Shown here: piece after piece, positions 1 to 9,600 of the stretch | Position numbering within the stretch: the stretch's first letter is position 1 | Layout of the letters: every line of letters starts with the position of its first letter | Assembly: GCF_030247195.1 (NCBI RefSeq) | Contig: NC_080672.1 | Coordinates: 29,643,906 to 29,707,905 of the forward strand | Origin: Topomyia yanbarensis | Taxonomy: Eukaryota > Arthropoda > Insecta > Diptera > Culicidae | Direction: 5' to 3' | DNA length: 64,000 nucleotides | Made by a program: the position numbers and the translations under genes | The notes under the pieces: generated by a model | What the model was told of the DNA's origin: nothing | The model's input: the letters and a program-made list of their open reading frames with translations, nothing else | Database searches by the model: none

Positions 1-379
1 AAAGTAAGCATGGAATATCGGGCATCGAAATTCGACGCTTTGTCTGGGGGTTTGCTTTGTGTCTTCTTCTCAAGCCCACATTCCTCAGTCATTTGTTCGC
101 GCGTGAGGATTAAACAAGAGTCAGCTGTATAAGCTGGAACGGTTCGTCGTTTAAAACCAGTTTAAAGAAAAGTGGTTTTTATCTTTCTTAACACATTGAT
201 TGCATTCTAACGTCTACGTGGGCGCTGACCCTGTGTATTAAACATTTTCGATGGTTCCCTCTCCAGATGGTCAAATTGAATCGGGTTAAACTCCAAAGGC
301 TCCTCCCTCATCCGGTCCAAACGCTACCCAGAACTCTTAACTGGTCCAGTTGTGGTCTTCTTTGCCCAAGACTAAATCG

Positions 380-1242
380 TTAAATCTGCGTCAGATTTCT
401 AAAGACCTAACAGAACGGTTCTCGGCTGTGGCCGCTCGGACAAGATAAGGGTTTCGCTAGCTAACTTAAAGCAGGCAAACGCTATTGCTTGCTATGAGCA
501 TTTTACGAGGGATTATAATGTGCATATTCCAGCGGTAAGGGTAGAGACGGAAGGCGTAGTCAACGATGAGAGTTTGACATGTGAGGATCTGCTGCAGTAC
601 AGGGTTGGCTGTTATACAGACCGCTTACTTCAGCCGGTGAAAATACTTGAGTTCGAGCGTTTACACTCAGTAGTAGTTGCGGAGGATGGTTCAAAAATAT
701 ACCACCAATCAGAGTCTTATCGGGCAACCTTTGTTGGTACCGCTTTACCTAATTACATCCTCTTGCACAAGGTCCATTCCGCAACTTTCCAAGCATTCTT
801 TCAGCATTCTTTTTCAGAAATGCTAAAGAAAGCTACGCCACTACCTTCAACAAACCTCTAACGAGGGCGAGGAGAAAAATTTCCTCTCCTAAACTTTCTT
901 GTAAAGGCCAGAAGGGGGGGGGGGGGGGCTACGGAAGCGACATCTCTTGGAAGTGTTGCAACCAAACAGAAGCAAGTAGCTCCTACTCTCGGAGGATTCA
1001 ACTCAGAGAAGGAGTTCCCAGCACTTCCCGGAACATCAAAAAATCCAAGTGTTCCTTTGTTTCAGTTTGATAATTATCAAACTCTCGGACATAGTGGACT
1101 ATATAATAAATTTTTTTTCAATATTACTGATCCGATTAAAAGTCTATGGCTAGCTAGTCTGCCTACAGTTAGAATATTTTTGAAGCAGTTGACTGCTAAA
1201 TGGCCCCTCCTTTCAGCTATTGTATCTTTCTATGGGTTATCA
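380..1242 (+). pseudogene. LINE ORF1 (gag-like) remnant, Jockey type
   Basis: Across shifting frames, 380-520 reads LNLRQISKDLTERFSAVAA. Then 520-861 is open and reads HIPAVRVE, EDLLQY, KILEFERLHSV and so on, matching the RNA-binding middle of Jockey-type ORF1. The frame then jumps to SEMLKKAT, so the zinc-knuckle section is deleted. At 1040-1242 the typical ORF1 tail follows (NITDPIKSLWL, then FLKQLTAKWPLLSAIVSF). A 12-14-base G run near 915-928 interrupts the element. The assignment rests on remembered family motifs. Confidence 0.75.
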
Positions 1243-1261
1243 CTGTTCTACAGTGGAATTG

Positions 1262-2110
1262 TGGAAGTATGCATTATCCCGAAAATCGATTCCTTCAAAA
1301 TGTTAATAAATAGTTTCAGTAACGATGCATATACTTTTTGTGAAACTTGCTGGACTTCCGATATAGATCTCAACTTCCATGGCTTTAATATTATTCACCT
1401 GGATCGATGTACCTCCTATGGAGAAGTGCTTTTGGGCATCAAAAAGTGCTATTCGTTCTACTGAATTAACCTTCCCTCGATACCAGATATTGAAGTTGTC
1501 GCTTGTCAAGTAACAACCAATGGCAAAGATCTTTGCAAAGCTTCCATATATATCCACCCCAACATCGCGATTGGGCATCACCGGCTACATGACATCATAG
1601 AATCCCTACCTGCACAGCGACTAGTTTTAGGAGACTAACTCTCACGATCTTCCTTAATCCACGATCTTTGCGATAACTTCAACTTGACAGTTTTAAACAC
1701 GGGTGAAATGGCACGGATTCCCCCAGCGTATCCGAACGCTTTAGACTTGTCCCTCAGTCCAGCATCGTTGCGATTAAATTGCCATCCCTGATCCCCACGG
1801 TAGCGACCATCTGCCGATCTCAGTTTCAATCAACAACGGTTCAAGGCATCAATTAATATTTCGTATGACCTCAAACCGCGATATCCGACAACATTGAATC
1901 TACTATAGAACTTCGTCCGGAAGAAAAGTACATGTTTTTGACTGGCTTGATTCTCAACAGCGCGAATCAAGCTCAGACTAAGCCAGTACCCGGCGCGAAC
2001 ATTCAAAAACGTTTTCCCAATCCGTGGTGGGACAAAGAGTATTCAGACGTGTACGCGGAGATTAGACCTTCCGGGACGACGGGTTAGCTATCGCCAATAC
2101 GCGACGTTAG
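1262..2110 (+). pseudogene. LINE ORF2 endonuclease (APE-type) remnant
   Basis: Pieces in several frames read SDIDLNFHGFNIIHLDR, YGEVLLGIKK, then EVVACQVTTNGKDL, ASIYIHPN and LVLGD, the order of an apurinic-like endonuclease domain in Jockey ORF2. After LVLGD the frame is broken. The stretch 1640-2110 reads in fragments as the endonuclease/RT linker (for example AYPNALDLSLSPASL). No intact catalytic set remains. Confidence 0.7.
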
Positions 2111-2118
2111 AAACGCGA

Positions 2119-3060
2119 ATGAAGAGTTTGCTGGAAGCCAAGAAACGTAGTTACTGGCGCCGGTTCGTTGATGGACTAGCGAGAGAAATATCGATAAGCA
2201 CTCTTTGGGGCACGGCCCGACGTATGCGAACTCGAAACAGTACTATCGAGAGTGCGAAATATTTAAACCGTTGGATTTTCGGTTTCGGCAGAAAGATTTG
2301 TCCGGATTCCGCCCCGACACAGAAGACCTATCGCGTAGCGTTTCCCTCCGATACTGCGATCGAAACTATTTTTTCGATGGTGGAGTTCTCACTGGCTCTA
2401 TTATCATATAATAATAAAGCCCCAGGGCTTGAAATTCAACTTGTTGAAGAAACTACCAGACTCTGCCAAGAGACGCTTGTTGAATTTATTTAATAAGTTT
2501 CTGGGGTGTAACATTGTCCCTTATGACTGAAGACAAGTGAAGGACATCGCCATCCAAAAACCAGCAAACCCAGTCCCCGACCACAACTCGTATCGACCGA
2601 TTGCAATGCAATCCTGCATCCGGAAGTTGTTCGAGAAAATGATCCTTTTCCGCCTCATCAATTGGGTCGAAGCAAATGGCTTACTGTCCGATACACAATT
2701 TGGCTTCCGCAAAGGCAAAGTGATGAACGATTGCCTTACGTTGTTGACACCAGACAAACAAATGGCTTATGCTCGCAACATGAGTCGGGACAACATTCGT
2801 GTGTTGTCCCAACTCATGACAAACCTTACACGCTGGATGCACGTATCCGGCCTATTGGGCTCGTGTCACGCTATCGAGCACATTATCTGGGCGTGCATCG
2901 AGTACAGTTCCGCCAGGTCTCGGCTAATGGATACCCTCCGGGCCCGAGGAAGACCTCCCAACGTCCCGGTACGAAATGTTATGGCAAGCCGCGATCTCCC
3001 TTTAAATGTGTCTCTTATCTATCTGTGCCCAAAATCAATTAATATAAGAATTAAGCCCCT
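2119..3060 (+). pseudogene. LINE ORF2 reverse transcriptase, 5' part joined to the C-terminus by deletion
   Basis: From 2119 the linker runs into NNKAPG, then (after a frameshift) DIAIQKPANPVPDHNSYRPI and FGFRKGK, which are RT motifs 1-2a. At about 2745 the palm with its catalytic YADD is missing. The frame continues directly with the ORF2 C-terminus (GLLGSCHAIEHIIWACIEYS and NVMASRDLP), a cysteine/histidine motif typical of Jockey LINE ends. This is an internal deletion of more than 1 kb compared with the family. Confidence 0.75.
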
Positions 3061-3439
3061 TTTTTCGCGTTCTCATAAGTCTCCTGTACTGCTTTGTAGC
3101 ACCGACTCTCATCAGAGCTCTCACCTTTGTCCAGATATAAATCAAAATTGGAGCCAACACGACCGGAAGATTTGACAAATTTGGAGGATTCCCCACGGGT
3201 CCGACGAGGCAGTACAGGCGTACAGATCGTACAGGTCGATCTGCCATAAACTGCAAGCTTAGTTTGTCTCTTCTCTGTCACTGTTGTCCACCCTCTATTC
3301 CCTGTATATTGCTGTTACTACGATGTTGAAATTAGATCCCCAGGAAAATGTCTCACTCAAGTAAATAGGCCGTTGGAAAAAGTGAATTTAATTCTGTTTC
3401 TTCTTATTGCCCCTTTAATGTAATGGTACAGACAGGAGC

Positions 3440-3595
3440 AAACTATGTCGTCGCTGCGGCGAGGAGGGGCATAAGGAGCGGGGCTGCACTAAGGCGCACA
3501 AATGCCTTATCTGCACCGCTAAGAAGCAAGCCCGTAATCATGCTGTGGGTGGACCTTCGTGTCCCTTCGGTGAGGCAAATAAGAAGAAGCCGTGA
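3440..3595 (+). pseudogene. R1-type LINE ORF1 C-terminus with CCHC zinc knuckles
   Basis: The frame starting AAA at 3440 reads a CX2CX4HX4C knuckle (CRRCGEEGHKERGC), a second cysteine pair (CLIC) with a spaced His and Cys, and ends KKKP-stop. The stop TGA at 3593-3595 overlaps GTG at 3592, exactly where R1-type elements usually have an overlapping ATGA between ORF1 and ORF2, so the ORF2 start appears to have mutated from ATG to GTG. The ORF1 front part is absent; the element starts abruptly at the end of the preceding LINE. Confidence 0.75.
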
Positions 3596-5244
3596 ACGTC
3601 ACACAGCTAAATCTTAACCATTGTGCAGCAGCCCAACAGCTGTTGTGGCAGTCGGTCTCGGAGTCGAGGACAGATGTCGACCTCCTATCAGACCCGTACA
3701 ACATCCCTGCCGGCAACGGCAATTGGGTGTCGGACGGGTCGGGGATGATCGCAATCTGTACAACGGGACGGTTCCCGGTTCAAGAGGTAATACACTCCTC
3801 CGCCGAGGGTGTTGCGATTGCCATGATCAATGGTGTGTCCTATTGTAGCTGCTACGCTCCACCAAGATGGCCCATAGAACAGTTCAACCAGATGATCGAC
3901 AGGCTCTCGTCAGACCTAGTGGGCCGGAAACCGGTAGTTATAGCGGGAGACTTCAACGCTTGAGCAGTAGAGTGGGGCAGCCGCTGTACAAATAGCAGGG
4001 GCCAAGCGCTAATGGAGGAGCTTGCGAAGCTCGATACTGTGTTAGCTAAAAATGGCTCTGCTAGCACATTCCGTAGAAACGAGGTGGAGGCATGGATTGA
4101 CGTAACATTTTCCAGCCCGAGTCTGGTTCCAGGCATGGAATGGAGGTTAGACGAAAGCTACACCCATAGCGATCATTTAGCAATCCGCTTTAGGATCAAC
4201 TATGGTGTGCAGCATCCGAGGGCGGGAGATCTCTGTCAGGTACGCGGGTGGAAGTCCAATCACTTCGACAGCGAAGCTTTCACCGCGGCCCTGGGACTGG
4301 AGGCCAACATCGACAGTGTAAACGGGGTTGCGCTGGTAGCCGTCCTATCACGCGCGTGCGACGCCACCATGCCGAGAATAACCCTGCCAAGAAACGGCAG
4401 ATGCCCGGTATACTGGTGGAGTGCCAAGATTGCAGCTCTACGGTCAGCCTGCCTCAGAGCTAGACGTAGGATGCAAAGAGCCCGCACCGAGGATGCAAGA
4501 GAGAACCGCCGTGAAGTGTTTCGAGCTGCGAAATTGGCCCTTAACAAGGCCATTAAAAGCAGCAAGAGAGCGTGTTTCGACAACCTGTGTAAGAGTGCCA
4601 ACGCGAATCCGTGGGGTGACGCCTACAGAATCCTGATGGCCAAAACCAAAGGGGGCTCTTCACCCCCAGAACGGTCTCCGGACCGGTTGGCGACGATTAT
4701 CGAAGCACTCTTCCCGTCTCGAGCCACAAGCCCCTGGCCACCTGCACTACGTGACAGTGCGGGCACGGCCGAAATGGTGGCTCCAGTGACGAACGAAGAA
4801 CTACTCGCAGTGGCTAATTCCCTAGCAACGAACAAAGCTCCAGGACCGGACGGAGTTCCAAACTGCGTTCTCAAGGCAACGATCATAGCGAACCTGAACA
4901 TGTTCAGGCTAGCTATGCAGAGATGCCTGGACGAGTGCCGTTTCCCCGATAGATGGAAAAGGCAGAAATTGGTGTTGTTGCCGAAGCCTGGGAAGACGCC
5001 AGGCGACCCATCGGCGTACAGACCAATCTGTCTGATCGCCACGACTGGCAGATTCCTTGAGAGGATCATCCGCCTGTCAAGCAACCACTTTGGCTTTCGG
5101 AAGGGTAAGTCCACGGTGGACACTATCAACGTAATAAAACTTGCGTATTGTCCGTCGGAGCAGATGGTAGCAGATGCACTTACGAAGCCGTTAGGTGCAA
5201 TAAGGTTTCAGCAACTGTTGGGACACATCGGTCTATCGAAATAG
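3592..5244 (+). pseudogene. R1-type LINE ORF2 (endonuclease plus RT front) fused in frame to a copia polyprotein tail
   Basis: One frame runs from 3592 to 5244 with a single stop, TGA at 3961-3963, inside GDFNA-stop-AVEWGS where a Trp codon is expected. Residues 1-180 are APE-type endonuclease (GDFN motif, later HSDHLAI). An Arg-rich linker follows, then RT motifs NKAPGPDGVPN, AYRPICLIATTG and FGFRKGKSTVDTI. A small deletion lies just before FGF. From about 5136 the protein becomes IKLAYCPSEQMVADALTKPL, the conserved end of the Ty1/copia RNase H region. The junction keeps the frame. The catalytic RT palm is absent, so it cannot retrotranspose. Confidence 0.82.
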
Positions 5245-5300
5245 GATGGCTCGGTGCTCATTGAGGAGGAGTGTTGGAGGGAACAATGACCACCTCTCAC
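5136..5300 (+). mobile_element. Ty1/copia element 3' fragment: RNase H tail, polypurine tract and LTR start
   Basis: The last 36 codons (CPSEQMVADALTKPLG) match the C-terminus of copia polyproteins. They are followed after a short spacer by a purine-rich tract, GAGGAGGAG at 5262-5270, and TGTTGGAGG, which fits the usual polypurine tract plus a 3' LTR beginning TGTTG. The LTR cannot be followed beyond about 5300, where SINE-like sequence begins. The LTR start is inference from position and motif. Confidence 0.65.
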
Positions 5301-5354
5301 ATGATACATCTTGGTTCAACCATCCGGTATCTTACCCCCCGCATTAACTTTTCA

Positions 5355-5432
5355 TTCATAAGAGATTTTTCTAACCCGAAGAGGCGAATGACCTTAAGGT
5401 TAAAACCTCTATAATCGAAACAAAAAAAATCT
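5355..5432 (+). mobile_element. tRNA-derived SINE, 3' part, same family as the copy at 53.1-53.3 kb
   Basis: AGAGATTTTTCTAACCC, then AGGCGAATGACCTTAAGGTT, AAAACCTCTA and an A-rich tail match the 3' half of the intact SINE on the minus strand at 53130-53297. A weaker B-box-like GGTTCAACC at 5312 suggests that a diverged 5' part may extend to about 5300. Confidence 0.7.
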
Positions 5433-5436
5433 AGCC

Positions 5437-6430
5437 TTTATATTCCATTCATTACTGAACTGTACTTAACAGAGTAAACACGCAATTCTAAAACTAACTC
5501 GTTTCTTTAAATAAATTCCGAAGTGACAGATTTGTCTGTCTCTCTCGGCAACGGCAAATGAACGGCGGTATGTGTCTCACAATGCCCGCTATTTTTTGCA
5601 GAAAATGTATTGAAGTAATAAGATCTATAACAATATAAACAGTCAGTCCGGCTCTGCAGTATCCGCACAACCATGTTGTCAGCAAAATTTAGACGCTAAT
5701 ATCTTAATAAAGTGAAATTTGTTTATTGATTTTTAGCGACATATCTCCCGCGTCTCACTTTACTTTACTGATGTCTGGACAGAAAAAAATAGTTTGTTGA
5801 GTACTCAGCAGCCTATATCACGGCAAAAGATCGTAAAAAGCTGAGATCCGGAAGAATCTAATCAAAAGTGTGTGTGTATTAAAAAGCCTTCGTTTAGACA
5901 ATACCCAAAGGTTACAACTGAGACGATTTCTATACAAAATATAAGAAAGATGAGTCTTAAATAAAAATTGTAATGCTTTGCTTGGTAAAAAAATATGCCG
6001 GCATGTAAACGTTAAACAAACATGATTATTAATAAACAACTTAAACGGTCTGATATATTATAATGTAACCCAAGAAGCGCCCCTTGCCCGAAATTATAGC
6101 TTCATTAAAATCGGTCTCACTCTTTCCTGAATCTACAATACAAACACAACAATTATACCTAGCGTGTGCCAATTTGGACCATGAGAGGATAAGTAGCAGT
6201 GTTAGTATCCCAAAAACACAAACATAAACAAATCAAACAAACAGAAAACACAAGAAAAGGAGAAATTTTTGACCTAAATTCCTGCCTAAGAACCGATTTC
6301 TTCACCCTCGCCTTACGTTCAAGCCAGGTTTAACGCCAAGGTTTAAGCCAGGTTTTAAAGTAAGGCGAAAGTGCAGAAATCGACCCAAAAAACCATAAAC
6401 CACACAACAAAGAGCTGGTGTTAATGTCTA
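5437..6430. other. Intronic sequence with no feature seen
   Basis: AT-rich intron of the CTTNBP2-like gene downstream of exon 5 in its orientation. Short open frames are AT-driven. I see no coding, tRNA-like or clear inverted-repeat signal here, only a degenerate near-duplicate around 6320-6350 (GCCAGGTTT repeated). Confidence 0.5.
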
Positions 6431-6487
6431 TCATCTATCAGCACTCAAACCATGACTATTGAGACGAATGGAGCTGAGCTCACTTAC

Positions 6488-6648
6488 CTTGCCCGGCGTG
6501 GCATTGGCGTAGGTCTCGGATCCAGGTGCGACCGGCGCAGAGTTCGAAACGGGACCCGATCCAATCGGAGGTGACGTCACCGATAGCTGCGAGATCGCTG
6601 TCTGGCGAATCAGTTGACCAGGGGACACTGAGCGTGCAATTCCGGTCG
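6488..6648 (-). CDS. CTTNBP2NL: CTTNBP2-like gene, exon 5
   Basis: The acceptor is TTCTCGTTCCACAG. The exon takes the one base left by exon 4 and reads TGIARSVSPGQLIRQ and on to NATPGK with no stop, ending at AAG before the consensus donor GTAAGTG (intron from 6487), phase 0. No candidate for the next exon is seen between 1 and 6487, which is LINE-derived, so the remaining exons lie off the left edge. Reading through the donor would add only 20 residues before a stop, which would be the alternative short end. Confidence 0.78.
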
Positions 6649-9600
6649 CTGTGGAACGAGAAAATCAGTAGAACTTAATTGGATTGTCGAACAGAGCGCG
6701 ACAGCAACAACACGCATAGACGCAAATGTTTAAATACACGTAAAGAAACCACACATGCAACGCACGATACGAACTGAAGACGTTTTTAGGAACCGTTAAA
6801 GTCACGTGTCAGGAAAAACACACACCTGTCATAAAAATAACAAGATCACACCACACAAACAGATAAATGTTTTAATCTGAAAAAATAATCAAGGAGATTA
6901 CTTTTGCATTTGCAAAACAAAATCATTCAAAACTTTATTAAAGTAAGGTAAAATGATGCAGCGAAAAAACGGTTACTCCGATAGCGTTAGTGGTGGAGGG
7001 GTGAGATACTGGGTGTGCAACACAGTAAGCGCCATTCCATGCCCATCTTCAACCAAAGCAAACTAGGTTAGGTGTTTTTTGTTGCAATTACTTGGTCCGG
7101 AAACTGGAACGCTAGACACAGTGGCGGTAGGTTGAACCACCTTCGTGGCCACACTACTAATCATTGCGCCAGGCGGCAAAATCCCAACACCAGCGGAGGC
7201 GGCGGCAGCAGCAGCAGCACCAGAACTAACAGATCCGGCAAGGGCAGCGGAAGTACAAGCACCAGGAGCCACCGCAGAACCAGCTGCGGCGGAAGCGGAA
7301 GAAGTGGACGATACTACGCTGTCTACGTCTGCTAGTAGTGGTTAGAGTTGGCGTTGGGTGATTGGATTGTGGATGTTATCGAATGATTGTAATAGCGTCG
7401 GAATGTTGGTGACGATGAAGAACACCGGGTTGTGTTAAAGAAAAGTTAGAAAAAGATATAGTGGACGAATGCTAAGGATAAATATCCGATTGATACAATT
7501 GAAACAAAATGGCCTTAATCGTAGTAAATAATCATCTTACCTTGACGTAGATTGTAGAACATTTCGACAAACATAAAAAATATACTTTCCATATATGTTT
7601 CTATCATTTGATACTACTATATTTTAATGGTAGAAAAACATATGTAAAGTTCGTTCATAAAAAATGAAATATCAGACTAGTCTATATTTCTGGAGAAAAT
7701 TTTTGGTAGAACTATTTTTTTCTCAATTAAGGAGAAAATTGTTTAAAACCATCTTTGCGCGTGAAGAGCACAAAACCTATAACTAAATTAGTCATGGAAT
7801 TTACGTGTCGACTTCGTCTCATCAGAATCCAACACTAAGTAACAGAAATAAGCCGAATTGACGCAAGCTCCAAAAAAATGTGTTTCTGAGCAAAGCCCAC
7901 TTTTCTCCTTAATTGAGAAGAAGTTTTTGCCAAAATTTTTCTTCACTAAGGAGAAATATATCCTAGTGCATGTTGCGTTGGCTTGCTAAGCCAACCCAAG
8001 CTTCGATTTCATTAATTCTCATCAGCTCAATCAGAACTCCTTTTCTTGCGAGACACCAAACATTACTAGAGCTTTGCTCAGAAACATAATGTTTTTTTCG
8101 CAGCTAGCAGTAATCCGGCCCTAGCTTTATCCTGTCACTAAGTTAGTGTCAGATTCTGATGAGACGAAGTCGAAACCCAAATTTCATAACTAACTTGGAA
8201 TATCAGAATGTTTGGCAGTAATATACATATAAAACGAAACTGATTTGTGACTATAAATACATTGAAGCAAGGCAATTAGTTAGTTTAGTTAGTCTAATTA
8301 GTTTTAAACACAGAACCCGAAAAAATTTAAAAACGAAATTCGATAATGCAGCCCGAAAATTCGGTGTGCAGACAAACGGAACTATCACTATGATATCACC
8401 ATATATATTGTACTGGGCTTCACTCAGAGCCGTAGCAATCCTATTTTGCGCGAGGGGGCGCAATTTTATGTTATTAAATTTAACGTATATTTAAACTTTT
8501 TATGTTGCAATGACATTCAAATAGCAAGGGACTGGAAGAAACGAAGTATTTGTTTAATATTAAGAGCCATAGTACTCAAGGAAGAGCGGAACGGTCCTGA
8601 TTCCTGCAGTAGAAGGCAAAGGGTTAAGTCTTTAGGAAACTCTAATCTTGCTCATATGATCCTATTCCACGCTTTTCCAAAGATTATTTCTTCACCGTTT
8701 CACTCGTTACAGCACAAAATTGACTCACTCTTAGTCGTTAATAGAAAGGAAAAGAAAGAGAATCATTGCTAGAAGATCCAACTCTTGATCAGCAGCTACT
8801 AAGCGACTTGGTCTTCAATATCGACGAAGCGATTGCGCAGTATCGTGACATGGACCCAATGTCGCACCCCAGGACCCTGAAACTGCAGTATTCTTTTAAG
8901 TTGACATGAGAAGTTCAGATCATGAATGCTGACGTTCTTCCGATATACCTGGAATTTGTGCAGAACATGAAAGATCTGCAGCTAATAGTATTCTAGGCTG
9001 AAGTGGTGTCCGGAAGATGATTAGAATACCGACTTACACGTAGAGACGACCCGCCTCAAAATCACCGGGAAAGACAAGTACCTCCATGGGAGAGTAGAAT
9101 CTCGAATAAACGTGCCGCTATTGAACGGCGTACAGAGACGGCAAAAGATCGGCGAAAGAATGCCGTCATGCGGCTACGATCATTGCACTTACTGAGCTTT
9201 GCGTGCGGGGAGCTCACCTGCTGACAGTAAAACACGACACACTAGAACAGCAAAACAGTGTCTTATTAAAACGGCTGAGGCGATACACTTGTACGACCAA
9301 ATCAAACACGAGAAGCCCGAAGCGAAGGCCTACCGGATATCGGCGATGTCACTAACTTTTGGGTCACTATTTGGGAGACCCCCGTACAACATCGCGAAGG
9401 GCAACCGCGGCTATGTACATCCCACGGTGGCTGCACTTTCAACAGGGCATTACGCCAACCATGCTTATTACCGGATTCAATCACCCGTGGTACTACAATA
9501 CTCCTTCCCAAGGAGAGCAACACGTCTAACCCATCCAAGTACAGACCAAGTCCGCATTAGATCATGAGCACTTTCATCACCACATACGTAAGGACCCACC

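Larger units (their letters stand above)
190..3425 (+). mobile_element. Jockey-clade non-LTR retrotransposon, internally shortened and frameshifted
   Basis: ORF1 and ORF2 remnants of one LINE lie in the right order on one strand. The ORF1 central part, an ORF1 tail, endonuclease pieces, the front of the reverse transcriptase and the extreme ORF2 C-terminus are all present. The middle of ORF1 (the CCHC knuckles) and most of the RT palm are missing. A 3'UTR-like tract follows to about 3425, where the next LINE begins. It lies inside the last visible intron of the CTTNBP2-like gene, on the opposite strand. Outer ends are approximate and no target duplication was found. It is dead: several frameshifts and stops. 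Confidence 0.8.

Noticed and set aside
1303..1581. 92-codon minus-strand open frame
   Set aside because: It is opposite the Jockey endonuclease remnant, which explains the open frame.
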